In this document: positions 53,725 through 62,535 of the stretch, one piece after another
Layout of the letters: every line of letters starts with the position of its first letter
How positions within the stretch are numbered: the first letter of the stretch is position 1
NCBI RefSeq assembly: GCF_038595065.1
Contig: NZ_CP152003.1
Location: 4,010,001 to 4,074,000, forward strand
Reading direction: 5' to 3'
DNA: 64,000 nucleotides
Source: Sutcliffiella sp. FSL R7-0096
GTDB taxonomy: Bacteria; Bacillota; Bacilli; Bacillales; Bacillaceae_I
Translations under genes and position numbers: made by a program
The notes under the pieces: model-generated
Databases searched by the model: none
Seen by the model: the letters and a program-made list of their open reading frames with translations, nothing else
What the model was told of the DNA's origin: nothing

Positions 53725-54591
53725 ATGATCGAAATTCGCAATCTATCCAAAACATACAAACAACATCAAGCACTATCATCTATCAATCTGCAAATATCCA
53801 CAGGCATATTTGGGTTGTTAGGCCCGAACGGTGCAGGAAAATCCACACTCATGCGGATCATGGCGACATTAATGAAACCTTCAGAGGGAGATGTCCTGAT
53901 AGACTCCCTTTCCATAAATACACAACCGGAAAAAGTTCGAAAAATGATCGGGTACCTTCCTCAACACTTTCATGTTTATCCACAATTAACACCTATCGAG
54001 ATCCTTGATTATGTTGGGGTGATGAAAGGCGTAACGAACAAGAAAGAGCGTAGGGAACAAGTTTTACACTGGTTACACGAGGTGAATCTCACTTCCAAAG
54101 CACATGAGAAACTGAAAACATTCTCCCACGGGATGAAGCAGCGTGTCGGAATAGCGCAGGCATTCATGGGGAATCCAAAACTAGTCATTTTGGATGAACC
54201 AACCGTTGGGCTCGATCCGGAAGAACGGCTCCGTCTCCGAAACCTCTTATCCAAGGAGGGCCTGAACAAAAGCATCCTCCTTTCTACCCATGTTGTGACA
54301 GATATAGAAAGTAGTTGTTATGAAATCGCGGTTTTAAGAAAAGGCAAGCTGATGTTGGATGCTACCGTCGATCAATTAAGGGAAAGAGCATGTGGCAAGG
54401 TTTGGGAGGGGACCGTTCCTTCTGGGTATTTGGAGAACCTTGCGGAGGATACCATTTTATGTTCAGAGCATCGAGGCAGCACGATACATGCACGAGTTTT
54501 GGCGGAAGAAAAACCGTTTTATGGCGCAAAGATGTTAGAACCCACTCTTGAGGACGGCTACCTCGCCCTTTTAGGAGGACCTACCCCATGA
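53725..54591 (+). CDS. ABC transporter ATP-binding protein 1
   Basis: A 288-residue ABC ATPase: Walker A GPNGAGKST, Q-loop LPQHF, signature FSHGMKQRVG, Walker B LVILDEP and the switch His in STHV. The C-terminal 80 residues or so form an extra domain after the core. It overlaps the permease gene by four bases and is the first gene of a five-gene operon. Confidence 0.92.
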   Translation: MIEIRNLSKTYKQHQALSSINLQISTGIFGLLGPNGAGKSTLMRIMATLMKPSEGDVLIDSLSINTQPEKVRKMIGYLPQHFHVYPQLTPIEILDYVGVMKGVTNKKERREQVLHWLHEVNLTSKAHEKLKTFSHGMKQRVGIAQAFMGNPKLVILDEPTVGLDPEERLRLRNLLSKEGLNKSILLSTHVVTDIESSCYEIAVLRKGKLMLDATVDQLRERACGKVWEGTVPSGYLENLAEDTILCSEHRGSTIHARVLAEEKPFYGAKMLEPTLEDGYLALLGGPTP

Positions 54592-56876
54592 AATTTCTAA
54601 AACAGCTGCAATTGGAAGGTAGATTCATTTTCAAGAATTGGTTCTTTCTTATAGCGCCACTGCTATATGGAATTGGAATGGCCATTTGGTTGACCAATCA
54701 GAGGGAGGGAAGCATCAATTATATTGGCCAATTTGCTGCAAGCTTCTCTAAAGCTAATAACGAATTTCTTGCTATCGGCCATACGCTTTCACTCGGCGTG
54801 ATCTTTCTGGCAAGTGTGCTTACCATCCGAAGGGAAAAGCAGACCGTTTTATTGGATTGGACGAATTCCTTGCCGAATTCTTTTTTGTCTATCATTCTTG
54901 CAAAATACCTATCCCTTTTTATATACAGTAGTATTTTTACTTTGTTTTTCTTCTTCACTTTTTTGTGGCAAGGCGCGTCCTATGGAAAAGATATTGCTTA
55001 TCTTTTGGAGCAGGGTTTTCGCCTTTCCATTCAAAGCCAGTTGTCCTATGGCGTTTCCATTGCCTTAGGGATGGTATTGGCTGTCCTCATCTCTAACAGG
55101 ATCGTCTATATCATCGTGTTTTGCGCATGGATGTTTGGTACCTTTTTTATGGAAGGATATATCATTCAAAGATATCAATTATATTTCTTAAAGACTTTTC
55201 ATTTGAATCAATTTTTTATGGATAGTGCTGCTTCTAGTGATTGGGGGAGCAGATTAGAAAGAAGGGAAACTATTTATTCTCAGTTATTTGTCTTCTTTTT
55301 CAGCCTTTTCTTGCTGGCAATGACGATTATCAAATCATCCACTGACCGTATATCTTCCTTTGAAAAACGAAAATGGGCATTCTTTGGAGTAGTGGCCGTT
55401 CTGACCTTTGCCTCCTTTATCCCATACGGTACTTTCTGGGCGGACCGGGTTGGTCACTATGAACAATTAAGAACGGGTGCGGTTAATCATTACAATTATA
55501 AAACCGGAGAACTCTTTAACACTGTCGGAGAATTTTACGAAGTGGATAGTTATACAATTGAAATGGAGCGAATGGATAACTCCAAAATAGCCGTTCATAC
55601 CATGATGGATATACCTGTAAACGAGGAAAAGCTACCCGTTCAGTTTTCCCTTTATCCCACATTTGAAGTGGAATCCGTCCTATGGAATGGTATGGAGACT
55701 GACTTTGTAAAAAAAGAGCACCTGATTACGCTTCCTGAAGTGAAACAACAAGAAATAAATAAGTTGGAAGTGTATTACTCAGGCAGCCTTCACGAGTGGG
55801 GCCGGGTGTATGGAAAAGAAAAATATTTCGCTTTCTTGGATAAAAAGGATATGTACTTTCCATCTTATATCGGGTGGTACCCGCTCCCAGGTGATTATTC
55901 AATTTATACTTGCGTAGATACGGAAACGGATCATTATATTAATACCATCCATTTCAACCGTCATATCGAATTGAATCAGCGGCTACCACTTTCAGACTAT
56001 AAGGTGACATTGAAAAACTTTGATCAAGATGTATTTAGTACAAGTCATGAAAGCGCCGTGGAAACAGACGGTTCTCAGGTTTTTAAAAGCAGGGATGCAA
56101 AGGGGGTTACGCTTTTATCTAATAAAGGGCTTGTGGAAAGCAAGGAGAATCTTCCTTTTTCCGTCATAGCCAAAGAAGAAAACATCCATAGACTTCAACA
56201 ACGGCTTTCTGACATGGAGAAGGTGGAGGATTATTTCAATCGCTGGTTGGGAGAGCCCTTGCAATATAGCATGAAACTCGCATACATCCCCTCTCTTACC
56301 ATTGTCGGAGCTGAAACCTATTATTTTAATCATTTTGATGAAGCGGTTTTTTTTGATGATAGCCTCCAAACCTATGTTCATATCTCCGATGGGAACGTGA
56401 TAAATAATACCATGACAGATCTGAAGACACAGCTATTGTCATATATGCTTTTCGGACACCGTTCTTCACATCCCTCCTACTACTCAGAGGAATTTGTGAT
56501 GAAGTCCGTGATGGAATCGTTTCTTCTTGTATTATATAAGGATTACTATGACCTTGAATGGGAAGAATTTGATCAATTCAATGGCACTCAATTCTACTTC
56601 CTGTCCACCGTCTCTCATATTAACTGGATGTCCTCTTCGGGAGAAAAGACGACACTGGAGAAATTTGATGAGCTTATCCAATCCCATCACCTTCAAAAAA
56701 ATGAACTGGTGGTGTTGATGGTTGCAAAAGAGATAGAAAAAGGGAATATGGAGGATGTGAGAAGAATACTCAAAGATGTATACCAAGATATTCAAGTAAA
56801 CAACAAAGAATCATTCACTTATAAAGAGTGGATGACCCATTGGAATCGTACGTTTGAAAGTGGGGGAATGCGATGA
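54588..56876 (+). CDS. Large ABC permease with an extracytoplasmic domain
   Basis: A 762-residue protein. Six hydrophobic segments lie within residues 15-280, then a large extracytoplasmic or soluble region from about 290 to the end. That region resembles, in size and position, the M1 peptidase-like domain fused to some ABC-2 permeases, but no HEXXH motif is present (the closest is LFGHRSSH). The enzyme function is therefore presumably lost. It overlaps the neighbours by four bases on each side. The substrate is unknown. Confidence 0.82.
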   Translation: MKFLKQLQLEGRFIFKNWFFLIAPLLYGIGMAIWLTNQREGSINYIGQFAASFSKANNEFLAIGHTLSLGVIFLASVLTIRREKQTVLLDWTNSLPNSFLSIILAKYLSLFIYSSIFTLFFFFTFLWQGASYGKDIAYLLEQGFRLSIQSQLSYGVSIALGMVLAVLISNRIVYIIVFCAWMFGTFFMEGYIIQRYQLYFLKTFHLNQFFMDSAASSDWGSRLERRETIYSQLFVFFFSLFLLAMTIIKSSTDRISSFEKRKWAFFGVVAVLTFASFIPYGTFWADRVGHYEQLRTGAVNHYNYKTGELFNTVGEFYEVDSYTIEMERMDNSKIAVHTMMDIPVNEEKLPVQFSLYPTFEVESVLWNGMETDFVKKEHLITLPEVKQQEINKLEVYYSGSLHEWGRVYGKEKYFAFLDKKDMYFPSYIGWYPLPGDYSIYTCVDTETDHYINTIHFNRHIELNQRLPLSDYKVTLKNFDQDVFSTSHESAVETDGSQVFKSRDAKGVTLLSNKGLVESKENLPFSVIAKEENIHRLQQRLSDMEKVEDYFNRWLGEPLQYSMKLAYIPSLTIVGAETYYFNHFDEAVFFDDSLQTYVHISDGNVINNTMTDLKTQLLSYMLFGHRSSHPSYYSEEFVMKSVMESFLLVLYKDYYDLEWEEFDQFNGTQFYFLSTVSHINWMSSSGEKTTLEKFDELIQSHHLQKNELVVLMVAKEIEKGNMEDVRRILKDVYQDIQVNNKESFTYKEWMTHWNRTFESGGMR

Positions 56877-57481
56877 TAAGTGATGAACAGCTCCTTGAAC
56901 AAATGGCGGATGGAGACCAGGCTGCATTTGAAGCCTTTGTCCATCGATACCATGTAGCCATTCATCAATATATTGAAAGACTGTTAAAGGATTCAAAAAA
57001 GGCCGAAGACGTGGTGCAGGAAACATTTATCCGGCTACTGAAACAGTTACAAAACAAACAGATACCAACCTATCCAAAAGCCTGGCTATATAGGGTCGCT
57101 TCAAATATCTGTAAGGATTACTGGCGAAGTGCCCAATATCGCTCGGAGGATACTGCCAAAGATGATATGCCTGTAACGGTGGACCAACAGGCTTCCGTCA
57201 TTGAAATCTATGAACGCCAGGAGACGAGAAAAGAAATTTTAAATTCATTGAAAAATTTGTCAGAGACACAACAACAGATTGTCACATTACGTTTTTATCA
57301 AGATATGAAACTGAAAGAAATTGCAGAAATCCTGGACCTACCTCTAGGTACGGTCAAATCTAACCTGTTTCATGCATTAAAGAAGCTCAAAGGGGTATTA
57401 TCGAAAGAAGCGGAAAAGGAGGCGGAGTATAATGAAGGAACAACACAATCAAGATCAAGAGCTGTATCAACTAGAAGATGA
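56873..57481 (+). CDS. ECF sigma factor
   Basis: Up to 202 residues. Region 2 (FVHRYHVAIHQYIERLLKDSKKAEDVVQETFIRLLKQL) and region 4 (SETQQQIVTLRFYQDMKLKEIAEILDLPLGTVKSNLFHALKKLK) are clear. The ORF overlaps the next gene by 50 bases, so its last 17 residues share DNA with the start of the membrane protein. The organisation recalls B. subtilis sigY-yxlCDEFG, in which the sigma factor is held by membrane proteins and linked to an ABC transporter. Confidence 0.92.
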   Translation: MISDEQLLEQMADGDQAAFEAFVHRYHVAIHQYIERLLKDSKKAEDVVQETFIRLLKQLQNKQIPTYPKAWLYRVASNICKDYWRSAQYRSEDTAKDDMPVTVDQQASVIEIYERQETRKEILNSLKNLSETQQQIVTLRFYQDMKLKEIAEILDLPLGTVKSNLFHALKKLKGVLSKEAEKEAEYNEGTTQSRSRAVSTRR

Positions 57482-58247
57482 AATGAAAGAAATGTTTTCT
57501 TCATATGTGGTCAAAACGCCATCCAGTCAGGACACAAAGGCATTACTGGCTGCTTTGCAACCTGCATTTAATGAGATTGGAAAAGAAACTTCAGAGGACC
57601 CTGTCCATGAAATGGTCCAGACGCCAAGCTTCCTTTCTCAACTTAAGGCACAAATATCCTTTTACCAGTGGCATTTTTGGGTGGCAAGCACGTTGATCTT
57701 TGTCATGCTTACGCTCTTTTCATCCAACTATAATTTGTACGAGGCCATCCTGTTTTATCAGTTTGCGATACCACTATCCATGCTCGTTGGAGTTTTCTAT
57801 ACGTATCAAACCTGGAACAAGCAGATGCGCACCATTGAAGGTATCACTCCCTTCCCACCTGCTTTGTTGTTGCTCAGTCGTATGGTAATCATTTTGATCA
57901 TGAATATGATAATGGGTGTTATCAGTTCGATTTATCTAAGCTTTAATATGGAACATTTTAAACTGCTACCATTTTTGTTGCACTGGATAGCTCCTGCCTT
58001 ACTTATTTATGGGATAATCGCTTATGTTATGATGCGAAAAGGTGTGAAAAAAGGACTTGCCTTGGGAATGGCATGCTGGATCGGGTTGATGATGGCTGCA
58101 TTTGTTTACCAGGCGTCTCCGAGCACATTTATGCCATTAACTTATACCCAAGTTGCAGGCATTCAGGGGGCATTTGTCCTATTAGGAGCATTACTGCTAT
58201 ATCTTTCATACAAGAAAAGCTTGGAATTACAAACCATGTTTCGTTAG
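57432..58247 (+). CDS. Membrane protein, probable anti-sigma factor
   Basis: A 271-residue protein. The first 75 residues are hydrophilic and helical with many Glu and Gln (QELYQLEDEMKEMFSSY), the usual place of the sigma-binding part. About six transmembrane segments follow (from about 85 to 265). The ATG lies within the end of the sigma gene after GGAGGCGGAGTATA. The anti-sigma role is inferred from position and layout only. Confidence 0.7.
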   Translation: MKEQHNQDQELYQLEDEMKEMFSSYVVKTPSSQDTKALLAALQPAFNEIGKETSEDPVHEMVQTPSFLSQLKAQISFYQWHFWVASTLIFVMLTLFSSNYNLYEAILFYQFAIPLSMLVGVFYTYQTWNKQMRTIEGITPFPPALLLLSRMVIILIMNMIMGVISSIYLSFNMEHFKLLPFLLHWIAPALLIYGIIAYVMMRKGVKKGLALGMACWIGLMMAAFVYQASPSTFMPLTYTQVAGIQGAFVLLGALLLYLSYKKSLELQTMFR

Positions 58248-58261
58248 ATTGAGGCGATAAA

Positions 58262-59134
58262 ATGATACAGATCCAAGACATAGTCTGGAAATATAAGAAC
58301 TTTTCTTTAACTATTGAAGAGCTTACACTTCAAAACGGAATCACCATCCTTGTAGGGAATAATGGATCCGGAAAGTCGACGCTCCTTCACCTTTTGGCTA
58401 CCGCCAACAAGGCCCCAAAGGGAACCATAACCTACAACAAAGATACAATGGATTCAAACCTTGCAGCGGTGAGAAGTAAAATAGGCTTTGTCCCAACAGG
58501 CATCGAGCTCTATCCAGATTTTACCCCGGTAAAGCTTCTTATGTATATGTCTCAGTTAAAAGGCTTAAGAAAGGACTTTTCAAGAAAACAAACCCAAGAT
58601 TTATTGAAGGTTTTCCATTTGGAGGATGTGCAGAAGACAAAAATAAAAAAGCTCTCCCAAGGAATGCAGCAACGCTTAGCATTGGCACAGGCTTTTCTTG
58701 GGAAGCCTCACTATATTTTTCTTGATGAACCGTTAAACTACTTGGATATCCATGAACGCAAAAGTTTGTTGAACTATATAGCGACACTCGCTCCACACTG
58801 TGTCATTCTTGTTGCTACACATGAATTGAACGAATGGGGACCAATCTGCCATGACGTGTTATGGATGTACAAAGGGAATGTCCACTTTTTTGGCAGCAAA
58901 ACAATGTGGAAGCATGGACTGCCACTAACAGTCTGGACAGGGGAAGTCCATGATGAATACTATGAAGAATTCTCTAAGTGCCATTTGATTGTTTATGCTG
59001 GCCGCATGAAAGACAAACTCATCGTACGATGTGCCAGCAAGACTAAGCCATCATTGGGATTTGAGGCAACGGAACCCACCATGGAAGACGCGTTCTTCAT
59101 CAGAAAATACTCAAAAGAAGCTACCATAAACTAG
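58262..59134 (+). CDS. ABC transporter ATP-binding protein 2
   Basis: A 290-residue ABC ATPase: Walker A GNNGSGKST, signature LSQGMQQR, Walker B YIFLDEP and His in ATHE. It is the last gene of the operon, 14 bases after the membrane protein gene. It could pair with the 57432 membrane protein, or with the large permease in place of the first ATPase. Confidence 0.9.
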   Translation: MIQIQDIVWKYKNFSLTIEELTLQNGITILVGNNGSGKSTLLHLLATANKAPKGTITYNKDTMDSNLAAVRSKIGFVPTGIELYPDFTPVKLLMYMSQLKGLRKDFSRKQTQDLLKVFHLEDVQKTKIKKLSQGMQQRLALAQAFLGKPHYIFLDEPLNYLDIHERKSLLNYIATLAPHCVILVATHELNEWGPICHDVLWMYKGNVHFFGSKTMWKHGLPLTVWTGEVHDEYYEEFSKCHLIVYAGRMKDKLIVRCASKTKPSLGFEATEPTMEDAFFIRKYSKEATIN

Positions 59135-59162
59135 CTTCTTTTTGTTTGTCCCTTCTCTCACA

Positions 59163-59255
59163 AGTGAAAAGTCGGCAATTGGGCTTTTACTGCTTACAAC
59201 TTTAAGTACAGTGGTGGAATGAGCTCCACTTCCACAAAGGTTTACGTAAAAGGCT
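59163..59255. repeat. MITE-like element, copy 4 (truncated)
   Basis: About 95 bp with the internal AAAAGTCGGCAATTGGGCTT of the family and a right side TTTACGTAAAAGGCT. Both terminal GGCTCTTTTC sequences are missing or changed. It lies directly upstream of array D. Confidence 0.6.
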
Positions 59256-59289
59256 AAAAAAAAACACTTTTTTATTGGCCTAAAAAGCC

Positions 59290-59498
59290 ATTGGACATTT
59301 CCCTATTAGGTTCGGACATTTCCGCAAGGCTGAGGGGGTATATTTGGACAAGTAACAGGCAATGTTCGGACAAGAATCCACAAGGTTTGGACACTTCAAA
59401 ATGTCGTTCGGACAATTGTGGCGAATCTTTGGACAAGTTCGTGCAATCTTTGGACAACTTTCCCAAAACTTCGGACAAGAACGGTAAATCTTCGGACA
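59290..59498. repeat. Array D: ten TTYGGACA cores at 21-bp period
   Basis: Cores start at 59290 (ATTGGACA), 59311, 59343, 59365, 59386, 59407, 59428, 59449, 59470 and 59491. Steps are 21 bp except 32 (second step) and 22 (third step). The order of step sizes and several spacers (for example CTT before the final cores, AAATC, CAATC) match array A at 26106-26313, so the two are copies of one element. Confidence 0.85.
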
Positions 59499-59533
59499 TT
59501 CAATTCATTACGAGTGTTCCGAACATTTGCCGA

Positions 59534-59622
59534 GGAGGAGCCGGTGGACTTGAGACCCCTGAAGTGTGGCAAGAGGCTTAAGCGTACACCCTCTGGATAA
59601 GCGACACCTGGAGAATGAATCA
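59534..59622. repeat. R1 repeat, copy i (partial)
   Basis: GGAGCCGGTGGACTTGAGACCCCTGAAG, AAGAGGCTTAAGC, CTCTGGATAAGCGACACCTGGAG and ATCAACTC. It corresponds to the right part of copy h. It lies upstream of the ftsW-like genes. Confidence 0.6.
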
Positions 59623-59783
59623 ACTCTCTCTATGTTACATAAGTTTCACATATTCCCAATATCTTTGTAATGCTATTGTATTGTATAATTATATTGGGAG
59701 AATCTTTTCATCTATGGCAATTCAAAATCTACCAAAATATAAAAAGATGCAAGAACAGCCCTTTTTTAAAGGAGTACTAGAAA

Positions 59784-60932
59784 ATGATACATTTCAAAAA
59801 ACTCGATTGGATATTGATTACAGCCATCATTCTGTTATGTACATATGGGTTGATCATGGTTTATAGTGCGGGAATGCTGCTTGGGTATGAACAGCACGAA
59901 GACTATGCCTATTTCTTCAACAAGCAGAAGGATTGGCTTATGATAGGAATTCCGGTGTTTATCGGGGCAACCATGCTTAAGTATAAATTCTATGAAAGAT
60001 TTACTCCATTATTTGTCGGAGTGATTATTTTCATGTTATTGGCCGTTTTGATTCCGTTTATTGGCGTGGATGTCAATGGTTCAAGAAGATGGATTGATAT
60101 GGGGATCCGTATACAGCCTTCCGAGATCGCCAAATTGGTCATGGTCATTTACTTTGCAAGAGTGTATGCAAGAAAACAACCATATATCCACCAATTCAAA
60201 CAAGGTGTAGCACCTCCCTTGGCAGTATTGGGACTTGTTTTCTTCCTTATTTTACTACAGCCGGACCTTGGAACCGGAACATCCATATTGGTTGCTTGCG
60301 GAGCGATATTGATCTGCTCCGGGGCAAAGCTGAAGCATATTTTGATGCTTGGAACCGTTGCAGCTGGTGCTGTCATGATCTTGGCTACTACTGCCAGCTA
60401 CCGTCTTAAGAGAATCACTTCTTTTATCGACCCTTTTGGCAATGAGTCTGATACTGGATTTCAACTTGTGAATTCCTTTATCGCTATCGGGGATGCCGGT
60501 TTGACAGGAAGAGGCCTAGGGCAAGGGATTCATAAGCTTGGTTATCTTCCTGAAGCACATACGGATTTTATTCTTGCCGTTATTTCGGAAGAGCTGGGAA
60601 TTTTTGGGGTGCTTTTTCTTTTCCTTCTTTACCTGATTGTTTTAGTTCGTGGGGTAAGAATTGGCGTTGCTTTAAAAGACCCCTTTGCAAAATTGCTGGC
60701 ATTCGGGATTACCTTCCAAATCAGCAGCCAAGTATTTTTTAATGCAGGAGCAGTAAGCGGCGTATTGCCGATAACGGGTATTACCCTTCCATTCATCAGT
60801 TACGGAGGGTCTTCCCTGCTCATCACCATTTATGCAGCAGGTATTCTCGTCCACTTATCGAAACATGCCACCATTGCGAGAGAAGCTAGAGAGGAGACAG
60901 AATCAACATGGGGACAGAAAATAACAAGCTAG
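59784..60932 (+). CDS. FtsW/RodA/SpoVE-family protein 1
   Basis: A 382-residue SEDS glycosyltransferase with about ten transmembrane segments. Conserved parts include VNGSRRWIDMGIRIQPSEIAKLV, LLQPDLGTGTSI, LPEAHTDFILAVISEELG and ITLPFISYGGSS. SEDS proteins polymerise lipid II into peptidoglycan. ATG after AAAGGAGTACTAGAAA. It overlaps the next gene by 25 bases. Confidence 0.92.
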   Translation: MIHFKKLDWILITAIILLCTYGLIMVYSAGMLLGYEQHEDYAYFFNKQKDWLMIGIPVFIGATMLKYKFYERFTPLFVGVIIFMLLAVLIPFIGVDVNGSRRWIDMGIRIQPSEIAKLVMVIYFARVYARKQPYIHQFKQGVAPPLAVLGLVFFLILLQPDLGTGTSILVACGAILICSGAKLKHILMLGTVAAGAVMILATTASYRLKRITSFIDPFGNESDTGFQLVNSFIAIGDAGLTGRGLGQGIHKLGYLPEAHTDFILAVISEELGIFGVLFLFLLYLIVLVRGVRIGVALKDPFAKLLAFGITFQISSQVFFNAGAVSGVLPITGITLPFISYGGSSLLITIYAAGILVHLSKHATIAREAREETESTWGQKITS

Positions 60933-62074
60933 AGTATAGTCGTATTGATTATACGCTGTTATTTCTGCTGTTTTTACTATTTATTATCAGTTTAGTAGCT
61001 GTTTATAGTGCGTCGGGTCAATATTTTGCTGATGACCCGTATTATTTTGTAAAACGGCAGATCATTTGGTATATCATTGGGGTAGGAATTATGTTTGCCG
61101 TTATGTTCTTTGATTATGAACTTTTGGAAAACCTTGCCCTTCCCTTTTATTTTCTTGGACTGATCCTCCTTGTCGCCGTCCATTTTGTCGGTACCGTAAG
61201 AAACGGATCACAGCGTTGGATCAATCTGGGGGGCTTCCTATTACAGCCTTCGGAATTCATGAAAATATTTCTGATTATGGTGCTTGCGGGAGTCATCTAC
61301 AAGTGGGCAAAAGAAAAGCACGAATTAGAGACTGTTACACCTATCAGTGTTGTTATAAAAATCTTGATTTACTCTTTGCCGCCTTTCGGATTGATACTGC
61401 TTCAACCTGACTTGGGGACGGCACTGGTAGTGGGAGCCATCATGGTTACCATGATCTTCATAAGCGGCGCTTCTTGGCGAATTTTAACCTTACTGGCCGG
61501 GGCCGCAACTGCAGGGTTGACCTTGCTTGTTTACCTGCACAATAATCATTTCGAGCTTTTCTCCAAATTCATCAAGCCTCACCAATTGGAGCGGATCTAT
61601 GGTTGGTTGATGCGGGAAGAATATGCTTCGTCGTTCGGCTTTCAGCTCACAGAAGCCCTAAAGGGGATTGGATCCGGTCAAGTGTCAGGACGAGGATTGC
61701 TGGAAGGGGTCCAATCGCAAAGTGGACGTATACCTGAGGTTCAAACGGACTTCATTTTCGCCCTGATTGGAGAGGAATTTGGATTTGTAGGAGCGACTCT
61801 GGTAATTTCCATCTACTTCATTATGATCTATCGTTTAATCATTATAGCCATCAGCTGTGATAACCCTTATGGGACTTATCTGGTTACAGGGGTCATCGGT
61901 TTGTTGGCTTTCCAGATATTCCAGAACATTGCTATGACAATCGGCCTTATGCCTATTACGGGGCTTGCACTTCCATTTATGAGCTATGGAGGAAGTGCGT
62001 TGCTGACCAATATGATAGCCATGGGAATTGTCATGAGTGTCAAATATCGGACGAAGAAGTTTATGTTTAACTAA
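60908..62074 (+). CDS. FtsW/RodA/SpoVE-family protein 2
   Basis: A 388-residue paralogue of the preceding gene with the same hallmarks: NGSQRWINLGGFLLQPSEFMKIF, LLQPDLGTAL, IPEVQTDFIFALIGEEFG and LALPFMSYGGSALL. GGAGACAGAATCAAC precedes its ATG, which lies inside the first gene. The functional split between the two (rod shape, division, spore cortex) cannot be read from the sequence. No class B PBP gene is adjacent. Confidence 0.92.
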   Translation: MGTENNKLEYSRIDYTLLFLLFLLFIISLVAVYSASGQYFADDPYYFVKRQIIWYIIGVGIMFAVMFFDYELLENLALPFYFLGLILLVAVHFVGTVRNGSQRWINLGGFLLQPSEFMKIFLIMVLAGVIYKWAKEKHELETVTPISVVIKILIYSLPPFGLILLQPDLGTALVVGAIMVTMIFISGASWRILTLLAGAATAGLTLLVYLHNNHFELFSKFIKPHQLERIYGWLMREEYASSFGFQLTEALKGIGSGQVSGRGLLEGVQSQSGRIPEVQTDFIFALIGEEFGFVGATLVISIYFIMIYRLIIIAISCDNPYGTYLVTGVIGLLAFQIFQNIAMTIGLMPITGLALPFMSYGGSALLTNMIAMGIVMSVKYRTKKFMFN

Positions 62075-62117
62075 GAAAAAACACTTTTCCGTATCTAGGA
62101 AAAGTGTTTTTTCTTTT
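62073..62117. terminator. Bidirectional terminator after the SEDS pair
   Basis: AAAAAACACTTTTCC pairs with GGAAAAGTGTTTTTT around GTATCTA. T runs on both sides. Confidence 0.88.
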
Positions 62118-62123
62118 ACTCAT

Positions 62124-62363
62124 TCACATCTCGCGAACCCACTGTCCAATCTTTAATGAAAGATGAGTCGCGTCTTCGCTTTCTAATGTAGATTGGAATT
62201 CGTCCTCCAAACGCTTTGTCAAAGAGCTATTATCCTCTTCATAGGAAATAACCGTGGACCATTTAATGAATGGGATGGCAATCAACGTTTGTTCCTCTTT
62301 TTTATTTTCATGTATGTACACACTGAAAGTATTTACTTGCAAGTTAGCTTTTCTTATCTTCAT
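62124..62363 (-). CDS. YueH-like small protein (tentative)
   Basis: A 79-residue protein: MKIRKANLQVNTFSVYIHENKKEEQTLIAIPFIKWS, then LSLKIGQWVREM. The layout (VYxHENKKEE, W-S-Y, terminal W) recalls YueH of B. subtilis, but the name is from memory. RBS GGGGAGGGACCCACT. Function unknown. Confidence 0.6.
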   Translation of the reverse strand: MKIRKANLQVNTFSVYIHENKKEEQTLIAIPFIKWSTVISYEEDNSSLTKRLEDEFQSTLESEDATHLSLKIGQWVREM

Positions 62364-62468
62364 AGTGGGTCCCTCCCCTTCTTTTCTCTTGCTATGAATA
62401 TTTTAGCTAGACTAAAGTAAATATTCAAGGTTTAATAACTCTATATGTAAACCCTTATTAAAATGATG

Positions 62469-62498
62469 TTGACATCTATTAGACTTTTAGATTATTAT
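62469..62498 (+). promoter_or_regulatory. bioY: Predicted sigma-A promoter of bioY
   Basis: TTGACA (62469-62474) and TATTAT (62493-62498) with an 18-base spacer. The start point should fall in the BirA-like operator that follows. Confidence 0.6.
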
Positions 62499-62502
62499 TT
62501 TA

Positions 62503-62533
62503 TTGTTAACTACACACAGCAAAGGGGTTTACA
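62503..62533 (+). promoter_or_regulatory. BirA-like operator upstream of bioY
   Basis: The half-sites TTGTTAAC (62503-62510) and GGTTTACA (62526-62533) are separated by 15 bases. This resembles the Firmicute BirA box TTGTTAAC-N14/15-GTTAACAA, with one mismatch in the right half. It overlaps the ribosome binding site and the predicted start of transcription, so biotin-bound BirA should repress the gene. Confidence 0.65.
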
Positions 62534-62535
62534 TT

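Noticed and set aside
59272-59499. A 75-codon minus-strand frame over array D with heptad repeats such as LSKDCTN, LSKDSPQ
   Set aside because: Any 21-bp DNA repeat gives heptads in every frame. The matching frame in array A is cut by a stop codon, and 22- and 32-base steps break the frame. No convincing ribosome binding site.
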